Below, one piece after another: positions 1-9,110 of a stretch of 64,000 nucleotides of DNA; position 1 is the stretch's first letter; every line of letters begins with the position of its first letter. Under the pieces are notes generated by a model. The model saw nothing but the letters and a program-made list of their open reading frames with translations. It did not search any database and had not been told where the DNA came from. A program made the translations under genes and the position numbers. This DNA is from an uncultured Bacteroidota bacterium (GTDB lineage: Bacteria > Bacteroidota > Bacteroidia > Bacteroidales > SZUA-534), in NCBI GenBank assembly GCA_946414435.1, contig CAMKOM010000002.1, positions 124,001 through 188,000 on the forward strand. Direction: 5' to 3'.

Positions 1-2217
1 TTGCCCGATGATTTCTCAATCAACGACAATGGCGTTATTGTGATGGATGAGATAAATGTTGGCGAAGGCAAATATTTCGAATCCATTGCCGCCGCAATTG
101 ACGCAATAAACATGTTGGACGACGACAGCAAAACTTACACCATCAATATAGTTAGTGATTTGAATGAGTCGCAGTATATAGGTGGCGAAATAAAAGCAAG
201 TACAATAAAAATAGAAGGAAACGGCAAGGCCATTGATTTGGGATGGGATGGAAAATTGACTGATGATTTAACTCTCACCGCCGACCAGGACGATCTTGGT
301 GCAGCACTTACTATTGCCACAAATGAGCCGGTAACCATCGAGAATCTTACAATCAAAGGTGGCTGCCAAAGAAATGACTACGGTAGCGGTATCACCATTG
401 GTGGAGAATACACCGATGAAAATAGCGGTGAGGATAAATGGTATGAGGCAAAAGTGACGCTTGGCAAAGGCGTAAGCGTTAAACAAAACTATGGCAATTA
501 TGGTGGCGGTGTGGCTGTATTGGCTGGCGCAACACTCACTATCGAGTCCGGTGCTGAAATATCAAATAACACTTCTGATTATGGAGGCGGTGGCATCTAC
601 ATAGAATCAAACATTGATACCGATAGCGCAACAGTTGTTATGAACGGAGGAACAATCAAACTGAATAAATGCCGTGTTGATGATGAAGGATGGCTTGGCG
701 GAGCCGGTGTTTTGCTTTATGGTGCAGCTAAATTTGAAATGAACGATGGATCAATAACAGAAAATGAGTCATTTGACTACGGTGGTGGTGTAGGCATGGT
801 ATATGGAGCCAGATTTGTAATGAACAATGGTTCAATCACAAACAACAAAGCAGTTGATGCAGGCTCTAATTCTGACGATAGCCGTGGTGGTGGCGTGTTT
901 GTAAAAGAATCTGAATTTACATTAAATGGCGGTACCATTAGCGATAACACCGCAGTTAACGGCAGTGGCGTGTTTGTACATTACTACGGTGATGCCAAAT
1001 TCATAATGAACGCTAACGCAAAAGTTGATGCCAGCAACGATGTCTACCTATTTTCCAACACTTCAAATAGTGCAAAAATCACCATTGGCAGAGAATTTAC
1101 AGGTACAGACATTGCGGCAATTATTACACCGCATAATTATCAGGTATATACCGAGGTGCTTAATAAGCAAGACGCTGCTTTGACAGCCGACGATTTAGCA
1201 CATTTTGCCGTAAAGTCAGAAGGCACTACCCAATGGACAATTGTTCAAAAAGAAGGTGATAATACAGTTGGTGTTTTGATGAGTATTTCAACCATAACAG
1301 TCGGCTATGATAATCTTATAAATACAATTCAAAGTCTGACAGGAATCACCATCATTAAAGTTACAGGAGAAACATCGAGCAATGATTTGTCGGGCGTTAA
1401 TGCCGCACTCAAATCACTGCCAAGCGCTATGGTGATTCTTGATTTTAGCGAACTGAGCGGCTTGACAGAACTGGAATATCAAAAATCATTTGCGAAATGC
1501 ACAAATTTATTATCAATAACCTTGCCTTCCGGAATAACTTCAATCGATAGTTATGCGTTCGATGGTTGCTCCGCGTTGAAGGAAATACTGGTTGCCGAAG
1601 GTGGCAGTTTCTATTCGATAGACGGGATACTATACAAATCAGACGGAGCAACGACTAGAACGCTTGTAAGGTATCCAAATGCGAAATCGGATATAGATTC
1701 GTTCATAGTGCCATCGGATGTAACATCAATAGCTCAAAATGCTTTTTCCGACTGTTCAGGACTTAAATCTGTAACCATTCCTGATGGTGTATCTTTGAAT
1801 GTGGCAGTATTTCAATCAAATAAAGTTATCGAGCACGTATCGCTTCCATCGGATTTGAAAACAATACCTCAAATGACGTTTCATGGATGTGAGGCTTTGG
1901 CAGAAATTGATATACCTGCCAATGTGACGGAAATCGGAGGTCAGGCGTTTATGAGTTGTAAAAGTGTAAGTTCGGTTGTCATCCCAAATAATGTTGTAGA
2001 AATTAAATGGGATGCATTCACTTACTGCAATAGTCTTGAAACCATTTCCATTCCAAAATCTGTCAAAAATATTACTAGTTCAAGCAATAGTGTTTTTTAT
2101 GATTGTGACAAACTAACTACGGTGAAATATGAAGGCACTGAGACAGATAAAGAAGATATGATTATACAAGATGAAAAACTCAACCAAATTGAATGGACAT
2201 ACCAAACCTATCCATAA
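1..2217 (+). CDS. Surface protein, beta-helix repeats plus BspA-type LRRs (5' partial)
   Basis: Probably incomplete: the frame is open from base 1 and no signal peptide is visible. Residues about 90-370 carry glycine-rich repeats (YGGGV, YGGGGIYI, NNGSITNN) typical of right-handed parallel beta-helix, pectin-lyase-like proteins. Residues about 455-735 carry roughly seven BspA-type (LRR_5) leucine-rich repeats of the pattern IPxxVxxIxxxAFxxCxxL. This combination is common in secreted adhesins of Bacteroidales; adhesion is inferred. The C-terminus ends directly after the LRRs, with no type IX sorting domain visible. A strong terminator follows 21 bases after the stop. Fold assignment is fairly sure, function is not. 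Confidence 0.8.
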   Translation: MPDDFSINDNGVIVMDEINVGEGKYFESIAAAIDAINMLDDDSKTYTINIVSDLNESQYIGGEIKASTIKIEGNGKAIDLGWDGKLTDDLTLTADQDDLGAALTIATNEPVTIENLTIKGGCQRNDYGSGITIGGEYTDENSGEDKWYEAKVTLGKGVSVKQNYGNYGGGVAVLAGATLTIESGAEISNNTSDYGGGGIYIESNIDTDSATVVMNGGTIKLNKCRVDDEGWLGGAGVLLYGAAKFEMNDGSITENESFDYGGGVGMVYGARFVMNNGSITNNKAVDAGSNSDDSRGGGVFVKESEFTLNGGTISDNTAVNGSGVFVHYYGDAKFIMNANAKVDASNDVYLFSNTSNSAKITIGREFTGTDIAAIITPHNYQVYTEVLNKQDAALTADDLAHFAVKSEGTTQWTIVQKEGDNTVGVLMSISTITVGYDNLINTIQSLTGITIIKVTGETSSNDLSGVNAALKSLPSAMVILDFSELSGLTELEYQKSFAKCTNLLSITLPSGITSIDSYAFDGCSALKEILVAEGGSFYSIDGILYKSDGATTRTLVRYPNAKSDIDSFIVPSDVTSIAQNAFSDCSGLKSVTIPDGVSLNVAVFQSNKVIEHVSLPSDLKTIPQMTFHGCEALAEIDIPANVTEIGGQAFMSCKSVSSVVIPNNVVEIKWDAFTYCNSLETISIPKSVKNITSSSNSVFYDCDKLTTVKYEGTETDKEDMIIQDEKLNQIEWTYQTYP

Positions 2218-2238
2218 TAAACAGAATTAATGGTTATA

Positions 2239-2290
2239 CAAACCCACACCATCCGGGCAAAAGCTTGAGTGGTGTGGGTTTGTTGCATTT
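2239..2290 (+). terminator. Rho-independent terminator
   Basis: A perfect 13-bp inverted repeat, CAAACCCACACCA (2239-2251) with TGGTGTGGGTTTG (2270-2282), has an 18-nt loop and lies just after the surface protein gene. The T-rich tail is modest. Confidence 0.75.
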
Positions 2291-2378
2291 TAGTTGTCAT
2301 CGTAGCAAATGCAATCCAAAACGTATTGTTTTTGTGTGCTTAAATCCTCAATTTTGTCGTTGTAAAACGTCTTTTTAA

Positions 2379-3374
2379 ATGAAAAAACTAATCTTCTCAC
2401 TTACAGCATTGTTTTTGGCCGCCTGCTCGGTGCGCCCCGATAGCTATTTTGTGAGCGACGGCTTCATTCAAGGCACAACCTATCATATTATATACAAGTA
2501 CAAAACCAGCCTTAGCAGGCAGATCAACAAGCAACTGCACCGGTTCGACACATCGCTGAGCGCCTATATGGCAGAATCCACTATCAGCCGTGTGAACAAC
2601 AACCAGATAACCGAAACCGACGACACTCTGTTTCTGAATTGCGTGCGTCGAGCGTTTCAGATATCGGAACTCACCGGTGGGGCAATGGACATTACCGTCA
2701 GCCCGATAGTCAACGCGTGGGGCTTTGGTTTTGGCAACAAAGAACGTGTCAGTCAGCAACTTATCGATAGCCTTAAGCAGTTCTGCGGATACCAAAAAAT
2801 CAGAATCGATGGCAATCGCATTATAAAATCCGATCCGCGCATTCAGTTGAACGCCAACTGTTTGGCGCAAGGACAGTCGGTTGATTTCATTGCCGAGATG
2901 TTCGAGCGGATGGGCATCAACGACTATATGGTTGAGATTGGTGGCGAGGTGCGAGCCAAAGGCATAAACGCCAAGGGGAAAACGTGGCGCATTGGCGTCG
3001 ACAAACCTATCGACGACACCACGGCAACGCTCAACCGCGAGTTTCAGGAGATTGTTGCTCTTGAAAATAAAAGTCTCTCAACATCAGGCAATTATCATAA
3101 GTTCTTTATCGAAAACGGTGTAAAATATTCGCACACCATCAGTCCATTCACGGGTTATCCGGTGCAGAGCAATCTGTTGAGCGCATCGATTGCCGGTCCC
3201 GACTGCATCACCACCGACGCGCTGGCCACGGCTTGTATGGTTTTAGGCACCGAGCGCGCCGCGCAGATGTGCGACACCCTACCCGGAATCGACTACTATT
3301 TTATCTATTCCGACTCGACGGGCGAGTTTAAAACCGTGATTTCCAAAGGATTTGAAGCAATGATTTTAAAATAA
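2379..3374 (+). CDS. apbE: FAD:protein FMN transferase (ApbE lipoprotein)
   Basis: ApbE attaches FMN from FAD to a threonine of periplasmic or membrane flavoproteins, such as Rnf or Nqr subunits. The 331 residues match the usual family length. There is a lipoprotein signal with lipobox LAAC (Cys16). Family motifs in order are MDITVSPIVNAWGFG near 103, LNANCLAQGQSVD near 158 (normally L-x-A-x-A-K-G), VEIGGEVRAKG near 185, SLSTSGNYHKFF near 232, HTISPFTGYP near 250 and the metal-binding DALATACMVLG near 280. It is followed 6 bases later by a metallo-hydrolase lipoprotein gene and probably shares its transcript. No Rnf/Nqr target gene is in the window. Confidence 0.92.
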   Translation: MKKLIFSLTALFLAACSVRPDSYFVSDGFIQGTTYHIIYKYKTSLSRQINKQLHRFDTSLSAYMAESTISRVNNNQITETDDTLFLNCVRRAFQISELTGGAMDITVSPIVNAWGFGFGNKERVSQQLIDSLKQFCGYQKIRIDGNRIIKSDPRIQLNANCLAQGQSVDFIAEMFERMGINDYMVEIGGEVRAKGINAKGKTWRIGVDKPIDDTTATLNREFQEIVALENKSLSTSGNYHKFFIENGVKYSHTISPFTGYPVQSNLLSASIAGPDCITTDALATACMVLGTERAAQMCDTLPGIDYYFIYSDSTGEFKTVISKGFEAMILK

Positions 3375-3380
3375 TTTGTT

Positions 3381-4214
3381 ATGAAAAAGTTTTCTGTAAT
3401 TCTGTTTGCCGGTCTGTGCCTGATGGGCTGCAACTCGGCAACAACGGTTAAACAACAGCCTGCCGCAAATGGCGAAGTGCTTGCTTTTCAAGTCGATGGG
3501 CTGAATGTTACTTGGATTCAGGATAATGCCGGCGAGCGTTTGATGCCCGTTCGTCTGTTCCCCGAAGCTGATTCGGCACTGATTGACAGCCTGGGTGTCC
3601 GCAATGGTGTTCCATCGTCAGTAAGCACATTCCTTCTTCAGATTGACGGCAAGAATCTGCTGTTCGATACCGGTCTTGGTGGCACGAATGGCAACCTTGA
3701 GCGTCGTCTCGACTCGATTGGCGTGTCTGCGTCGAAAATTGATTATCTGTTCATTACGCATTTTCACGGTGACCACATTGGCGGTATGCTCAAAGGCGAT
3801 ACAGTCGTTTTTGCAAACGCTCAAGTTTACGCAGCTCAGCCCGAATACGATGCGTGGGTAACGAATGCCCAACCCGGACAGAATGCTCAGCAAATCAACA
3901 CAATGAAGGCTTACGAAGCCAACTTGCACCTGTTCAACTTTGGCGATACGCTGCCTATGGGCGTTCTTGCTATCGATGCAAAAGGACACACACCCGGACA
4001 CACCGCTTTCCAATGCGGTCGTCTGCTTGTGCTTGGCGACCTGATGCACGGGGCAGCCTTGCAGCTGGCTAATCCGCAGATTTGTGCTTCGTTCGATGCT
4101 GACAAGCCGGCCGCTATCGAGAGCCGTGAGCGTCTGCTGAAATATGCCGCCGACAACAATCTTGTCTATGTCGGGATGCACCTGCCGCCGCTCAAAGCCG
4201 AAGATTTTAAGTAA
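3381..4214 (+). CDS. MBL-fold metallo-hydrolase lipoprotein
   Basis: A metallo-beta-lactamase-fold enzyme of 277 residues with a lipoprotein signal (lipobox LMGC, Cys16), so probably tethered in the periplasm or outer membrane. The zinc motif HFHGDH is at residues 127-132, a second metal His sits in GHTPGHT (about 203-209), LVLGDLMH supplies the bridging Asp, and a last His lies in VGMHLPP near the C-terminus. All ligands of a dinuclear hydrolase thus appear present. The layout resembles the MBL group that includes lactonases, but the substrate cannot be told from sequence. Six bases separate it from apbE. Confidence 0.85.
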   Translation: MKKFSVILFAGLCLMGCNSATTVKQQPAANGEVLAFQVDGLNVTWIQDNAGERLMPVRLFPEADSALIDSLGVRNGVPSSVSTFLLQIDGKNLLFDTGLGGTNGNLERRLDSIGVSASKIDYLFITHFHGDHIGGMLKGDTVVFANAQVYAAQPEYDAWVTNAQPGQNAQQINTMKAYEANLHLFNFGDTLPMGVLAIDAKGHTPGHTAFQCGRLLVLGDLMHGAALQLANPQICASFDADKPAAIESRERLLKYAADNNLVYVGMHLPPLKAEDFK

Positions 4215-4236
4215 AAATTTGATTTATAATTATAAA

Positions 4237-4275
4237 CGGCCCGTTGTCATTGCTGATGACGGGCTGTTGCCTTTA
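4237..4275 (+). terminator. Possible weak terminator
   Basis: The arms GCCCGTTGTCAT and ATGACGGGC around loop TGCTG form a stem with a small bulge, followed by TGTTGCCTTT. It lies 25 bases after the MBL-fold gene. Confidence 0.4.
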
Positions 4276-4308
4276 TAATATTGCCTTTTAATCTTTCGCT
4301 GCTATAAT

Positions 4309-4316
4309 TATCTTTG
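4309..4316 (+). promoter_or_regulatory. -7 box TATCTTTG, near-leaderless start
   Basis: A perfect Bacteroidota -7 element (TAnnTTTG) ends 5 bases before the ATG of the porin gene at 4322. Transcription would begin at about the start codon, implying a leaderless or nearly leaderless mRNA. No clear -33 TTTG is present at the usual spacing. Confidence 0.4.
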
Positions 4317-4321
4317 CCGCT

Positions 4322-6436
4322 ATGTTTAAATTCCGCTTACGGTTGGTTTTAACGGTAGTTGTCACACTGTTGGCAATGCACAATTTGTGTGCTCAAACAG
4401 CCGACAGTCTGTTTGTTAGCGGCATAACCGGCGGTGCGGGGCGCGACACGCTCATCAACACGCTGGGAATGGTAAGCGACTCAACCGTGCGCGACTCGCT
4501 GGCACTTGCCGACACCGTCCGCACGGACAGCGTTGCGCCTAAACCCGTCCGCGACACATCAAAATACGCGCTCTACCGTCGCATCTACGTTGAACCGGAC
4601 ACGCTGAAAGTCCACCGTTGGCGGTACGACCCGAATGTATTCGATTTTGCCATAACCACTTACGATTCAACGCTCGATATGCTCAATTTGCACCGCCCGG
4701 CCAACTGCAACGGCCGTGTGACGGCGTATCTGCACCAATTGGGAACGGCTATCCAGAGCCACGAGTATTTTGAACCGAACGCCCCCACGCGGTTCTTGTT
4801 CCTAAAATCGTTCACCCCGTATATGCATCAGGCTGAAACAGAGGAGTTTTACAATGTTGTCAGACCGTTCACACTGTTTGGTTACGATGGAGGAATGAAA
4901 GAGGAACAAATTGTTAATGTCCTTCATACACAAAATGTTACCAAGGGTTTAAACTTGTTTTTCAAGTACAACTCCTATGGTGGCGACGGCGAGTATGTCT
5001 ATCAGAAGACGAAAGACCGGTCGGGAAGTCTTGGCGTATCGTTTATAAATGGCAGATTTGCAACACATTTGGCGTGGACATTCAACCGTATCGATGTGCA
5101 GGAAAACGGCGGAATTGTTGACGAGTATTTGGTAAGGGACAGCATAATGTCGCCGCGCGAGATTGCCACCAAATTGACCGACGCCCGCACCTTCATCAAA
5201 GACCGCCAATGGTTTTTCGATCAGAAGGTAGGCTTTGTAAGAGCCAAAGAATCAGACACTAGCGACACGGGTGGCTATTGGTTCAGCTTGCAATACACGT
5301 TCAACCGACAGGCCAGCACAAAATACTATCGCGACAAGCCGGGGAAATACTATAACCCAATCATAAAAGATTCATTATCATTGTATAAACATAACTATAC
5401 AAACCGTTCGACATACGATTCGTGCTCGTACTCGGACCAAATTCACCAAATTCGCCTCAACCTTGAGGAAATCAAGAATCCGTATGCGCCGTTCGGTCTT
5501 TATGGAGCTTTGGGCGTAGAAAAAGCGCGGTACTATTATTTCAATGTCGATACGCTTTTTGCCAACATCCACACAACTACAAAGAGCAGCGCTTATTTTG
5601 AGGCCGGATTGCACCGTACGCGCCCGGGCTTGCTCACTTTCTCGGGAAGTTACCGCCAATATCTGGCCGGCTACAAGTTGGGCGATTTTACTATGAAAGG
5701 GCAAATTCGGCAACAGTTCTCAAAATCGGACAAGCCATTGTCGATATCTGCGGAAGCTCTGTTTGAGCGCAGCAAGCCCGATTATTTCCTGACTGATTAT
5801 CAGTCGAATCACCTGAAATGGCAGAACGATTTCAGCGATCGTCCGCTGACAATGATGCTGTCGGGCATGCTTGATGTGCCACGCTTCCGAACAAGCATCG
5901 GCGGCCACTATGCATTGCACACCAATTATATCTATCTTGATGCCGACTGCCAACCGATGCAGGCTGACAAGGCTTTCTCGGTGATGGATGTTCAGTTTCG
6001 CAACCATCTGTCTGGTGCAGGATTTAATCTCGTGAGCCGCATCAACTATCAGATTTCGGGCAATGAGAATGTGCTGCCGCTGCCCAAACTGACGGCTTAC
6101 GAAGCTCTCTACTACGAGCGCGACCTTTTCTTCGAAAGCACTAATGGCCATCTTTATTTCCAACTTGGCTTGGATATGAGTTTCTGGACCAAATACAATG
6201 CTCAGGCCTATTGCCCGGCGGTGGCGCTATTCCATAATCAGAACGAGAGCGAAACAGGCAATTACCCGTTTGTGGGTGCGTTCCTGAACGTGCGTATCAA
6301 ACAGGTTAGGTTCTTCGTCTGCGGTCACCACATCAACTACAATCTTTTCGGGATGCGCGATTTTCTGCTTGCGCCAAACTATCCCACATCAAAAGCCACC
6401 TTCAGCTACGGCATTTGCTGGTCGTTCTATGATTAG
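4322..6436 (+). CDS. Putative outer-membrane porin (Porin_10-like)
   Basis: 704 residues with a Sec signal peptide (cleavage likely after LCAQ, about residue 25) and a low-complexity, Asp/Ser/Arg-rich linker at about 30-80. A beta-barrel-like body follows, with alternating aromatic/polar strands. The segment FYNVVRPFTLFGYDGG near 178 and the following KEEQ region resemble the Bacteroidota 'putative porin' family (Porin_10), where an FYNTxTPxTEL-like motif precedes the barrel. The C-terminus SYGICWSFYD ends in aromatics, as outer-membrane barrels do. A monocistronic unit with its own -7 box is likely. Outer-membrane location is fairly sure; transported solutes are unknown. Confidence 0.7.
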   Translation: MFKFRLRLVLTVVVTLLAMHNLCAQTADSLFVSGITGGAGRDTLINTLGMVSDSTVRDSLALADTVRTDSVAPKPVRDTSKYALYRRIYVEPDTLKVHRWRYDPNVFDFAITTYDSTLDMLNLHRPANCNGRVTAYLHQLGTAIQSHEYFEPNAPTRFLFLKSFTPYMHQAETEEFYNVVRPFTLFGYDGGMKEEQIVNVLHTQNVTKGLNLFFKYNSYGGDGEYVYQKTKDRSGSLGVSFINGRFATHLAWTFNRIDVQENGGIVDEYLVRDSIMSPREIATKLTDARTFIKDRQWFFDQKVGFVRAKESDTSDTGGYWFSLQYTFNRQASTKYYRDKPGKYYNPIIKDSLSLYKHNYTNRSTYDSCSYSDQIHQIRLNLEEIKNPYAPFGLYGALGVEKARYYYFNVDTLFANIHTTTKSSAYFEAGLHRTRPGLLTFSGSYRQYLAGYKLGDFTMKGQIRQQFSKSDKPLSISAEALFERSKPDYFLTDYQSNHLKWQNDFSDRPLTMMLSGMLDVPRFRTSIGGHYALHTNYIYLDADCQPMQADKAFSVMDVQFRNHLSGAGFNLVSRINYQISGNENVLPLPKLTAYEALYYERDLFFESTNGHLYFQLGLDMSFWTKYNAQAYCPAVALFHNQNESETGNYPFVGAFLNVRIKQVRFFVCGHHINYNLFGMRDFLLAPNYPTSKATFSYGICWSFYD

Positions 6437-6552
6437 TCCTTCGGAATCTTCTGATTATTAGACAATCGGCAAAAACCACTACCCACAATCGCTTAAAAGT
6501 TTGCTTTCGTGTCGGCAGAAACGAAAAATAAACGAAATTTGCACGCATTTTT

Positions 6553-8862
6553 ATGAAAGATATGCGGCTCAGATTTTTTCTTCCGGTGTTGGTGGCTTTA
6601 ATGTCGGGTTGCGGGATAATAATCTCGCAAGCTGCTGATAATCGTTTGATTGACAGCCTTGTTATGGCAGCGGCCAAATCGAATGGGCCTGCTAAAATGG
6701 TCTTGTACGACACCATTGCCCGCATTCACGCCAATGCCGACTCAACAATGAAATATGCCGCTCTTGAGTTTGAACTTGCGCAGAAGTTGAGCCGTCCTGC
6801 CGAGCGTGCCAATGCATTCCGATACATGGCTATTGCCTATAGCTACAAATGGAACATCGATAAGGCCTACGAAAACATGTCACAGGCTCTCGGGCTCTAC
6901 ACTTCGCTTGGCGATACTCTCAGCGAAGCGGTCAGCTGTGAGTGGCTCGGCCGGTTGCTATGGATGAGAGATGCCAACGCCAATGCAGTGGGATTCCTAA
7001 GCCGCAGTCTTGAGCTCTACAAGCAACTCGGGCGCAGCGACCTTGAAGCTGGAATATACCGGTTGATGGGTATGCAATGTCTTGATTATAAAATATATGA
7101 CCGTGCTTACGAGTATTTTGGCACGGCCCGCAGCATCGATGGCCGGATTGAAAGCCGTTCAGGTGTAGCCGAAGACATGTATTGTCTTGGACTTGGGCAG
7201 TTGTATCAGTACATGGATGAAGCGGGAAGCTTAAGCCAATTGCTTCGGGCAAAAGACGACCTGCTTGCAGCCTACAACTCTGCTGACGCTTGCGGTTTGC
7301 ATACGTTGATAAACATTTACAAGGCAATGGCTGATGTCTGCCTTGAGCAAGCAAAAATTGACAAGTCAAACCGAGCCGCTCTGCTCGACAGCAGTCTGCT
7401 ATTCATCAACGAAGGCTACAACTGCATTGAGCAAACTGGCGCATCGGGCTACATAATGCTGATTGACCTTACAAAGGCCCGCTGTCAGATTGAACGCGGC
7501 AGCTACAAATCGGCAGTGGGTATTCTGCGGCAACTTGAGCAAGCCGATGAGAACCATCAACTCATGGCGCTGACACGTATGGAATTGTATAGTACGCTTG
7601 CTGAATACCACGGGAAAACGGGTAATTTCCAGAAAACCGCCATCTATGCGAGAAAAGTAGGAGAGATCGCCCGCCGCAAAAACAACGACGGCTATCTGGT
7701 CAACTCAACCCAGACCAAAATCCAAACCGAGTTTGACGAAGAAATGCGTTTGCGCGATGTGTCGGAACGCGAGCGCGAGCAAGTGTTTAAAGCTCAGTCA
7801 CAACAGTTTGTAATCATAATAATCGTCTCAGTACTGCTTATTGCTATTCTGTCACTGCTGGTAGTGGTGGTTTACCGCAACGATGTCCGCCGCCGCCGCA
7901 ACAATGCCTTGCTCAACGAGCAGAACCGCAAACTTGAGCAGCAACAAACCGAGATTCTGAAACAGAACAAACTGCTGAACCAGAAAAACGAAGAAATTCA
8001 GTCGCAGCGCGATGAGATTGAAGGGCAGCGCAACTATTTGTCGAGCCAGAACAAGATGATTAGTAACGCCAACCGCCAGTTGACTGATAGCTTGCTATAT
8101 GCCAAAAAGATACAGGAAGCTTCAGTGCCGTCGCAAGATATGATGAACGGTTTCTTCGGTGAGTGCCTTGTGTTCTGGCGGCCGCTCAACATAGTGTCGG
8201 GCGACTTTTATTGGGCCGTGCAAGTAGGAAATTACAAATTTCTGGCAGTTGCCGACTGCACGGGGCATGGTGTTCCGGGTGCGTTTATGAGTATGCTCGG
8301 CATAACACTTCTCAATGATATTGTAATGCACGAAAATGCTTCGAAACTCACAGCTTCGCGCGTACTCGACAGCCTGCGGGCCAAGCTGAAAGATGCGTTG
8401 CGCCAAACGGGCCGCGCGGGTGAAGCCGCTGATGGCATCGACTTGGCTTTCTGCATTTTCAACACAAAATCATCGCAAATGCAATATGCTGGAGCCTTCC
8501 GCCCGTTGATAATTGTACGTAACAATGAAATTGTTGAGTACAAAGCCGACAAAATGCCGTGCGGCGTTTACATCAACGAGTCGCCTAAATTCACCAATAA
8601 TATTATTGACTTGCAATCGGGCGATGTTCTTTATATGTATTCCGACGGTATTGCCGACCAGTTCAGCGGTGGTCCCGATTTGCGAAAATTCACCATCCGC
8701 CGTTTGAAAGAGATGCTTGTTGATATTCACCAAAAGCCATTCGATCAGCAGAAGTTGTTGATCGCCAAAACAATCGACGATTGGCGCAAGCCACCGCAGA
8801 AAATCGGCAAAATGAGCGCCCAAGTGGACGATATTCTACTCATCGGATTAAGAGTCAAGTAA
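6553..8862 (+). CDS. TPR-containing SpoIIE-type serine phosphatase
   Basis: 769 residues. An N-terminal signal or lipobox-like stretch (ALMSGC, Cys20) is followed by about 350 residues of TPR-like helical repeats. A transmembrane helix lies at about 418-440, a Gln/Asn/Glu-rich coiled coil at about 450-515, and a C-terminal PP2C/SpoIIE phosphatase at about 530-769 with GDFYWA, ADCTGHGVPGAFMS and YSDGIADQ metal-site motifs. The likely layout is a periplasmic TPR sensor coupled to a cytoplasmic serine/threonine phosphatase, which in related systems acts on anti-anti-sigma-like partners. No partner kinase or STAS protein is adjacent. A paralogue with the same architecture lies at 27554-29830. Confidence 0.85.
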   Translation: MKDMRLRFFLPVLVALMSGCGIIISQAADNRLIDSLVMAAAKSNGPAKMVLYDTIARIHANADSTMKYAALEFELAQKLSRPAERANAFRYMAIAYSYKWNIDKAYENMSQALGLYTSLGDTLSEAVSCEWLGRLLWMRDANANAVGFLSRSLELYKQLGRSDLEAGIYRLMGMQCLDYKIYDRAYEYFGTARSIDGRIESRSGVAEDMYCLGLGQLYQYMDEAGSLSQLLRAKDDLLAAYNSADACGLHTLINIYKAMADVCLEQAKIDKSNRAALLDSSLLFINEGYNCIEQTGASGYIMLIDLTKARCQIERGSYKSAVGILRQLEQADENHQLMALTRMELYSTLAEYHGKTGNFQKTAIYARKVGEIARRKNNDGYLVNSTQTKIQTEFDEEMRLRDVSEREREQVFKAQSQQFVIIIIVSVLLIAILSLLVVVVYRNDVRRRRNNALLNEQNRKLEQQQTEILKQNKLLNQKNEEIQSQRDEIEGQRNYLSSQNKMISNANRQLTDSLLYAKKIQEASVPSQDMMNGFFGECLVFWRPLNIVSGDFYWAVQVGNYKFLAVADCTGHGVPGAFMSMLGITLLNDIVMHENASKLTASRVLDSLRAKLKDALRQTGRAGEAADGIDLAFCIFNTKSSQMQYAGAFRPLIIVRNNEIVEYKADKMPCGVYINESPKFTNNIIDLQSGDVLYMYSDGIADQFSGGPDLRKFTIRRLKEMLVDIHQKPFDQQKLLIAKTIDDWRKPPQKIGKMSAQVDDILLIGLRVK

Positions 8863-8865
8863 CAA

Positions 8866-8946
8866 CGCCCTGTAGGGGCAACAAGTGTATAGCCCAAGGC
8901 TGCGCCTTGGGTTTATTTTTGCACGGAACCATCGCTCTGCAAGGGC
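8866..8946. repeat. Intergenic repeat-like element with terminator hairpin
   Basis: Begins with GCCCTGTAGGGGC and ends with TGCAAGGGC, giving short imperfect terminal inverted repeats (GCCCT/AGGGC). It surrounds a strong internal hairpin. From memory, similar blocks are common between genes in Bacteroidales; being a dispersed family is inferred, since only one copy is in this window. Confidence 0.4.
8893..8920 (+). terminator. Rho-independent terminator
   Basis: CCCAAGGC (8893-8900), loop TGC, GCCTTGGG (8904-8911), then TTTATTTTT. A strong hairpin after the SpoIIE phosphatase gene. Confidence 0.8.
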
Positions 8947-9034
8947 AAAAGTTTCGTCGTGGCTATTGATAATCAGTGTAATCTGTGTGGTCTGTGTGAA
9001 AAAAACAAACAGTAAATTTTGTCTCTCGTTTTCA

Positions 9035-9065
9035 TTTGCTCGTTAACGCCTTTTATCCATATTTG
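9035..9065 (+). promoter_or_regulatory. Bacteroidota-type promoter for the porin gene
   Basis: TTTG (9035-9038), a 19-bp spacer and CATATTTG (9058-9065) match the phylum consensus TTTG-N19-TAnnTTTG except for one base. It lies 45 bases before the ATG at 9111, which argues against translation starting at the in-frame codon at 9036. Confidence 0.55.
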
Positions 9066-9110
9066 CACCGTTTTTCGAAAAAGCAAGTTTTAATCGTTAA
9101 AATATTGATT

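Noticed and set aside
2193..2378. Plus-strand frame between the surface protein and apbE
   Set aside because: Runs straight through a strong terminator hairpin and has no recognisable product.
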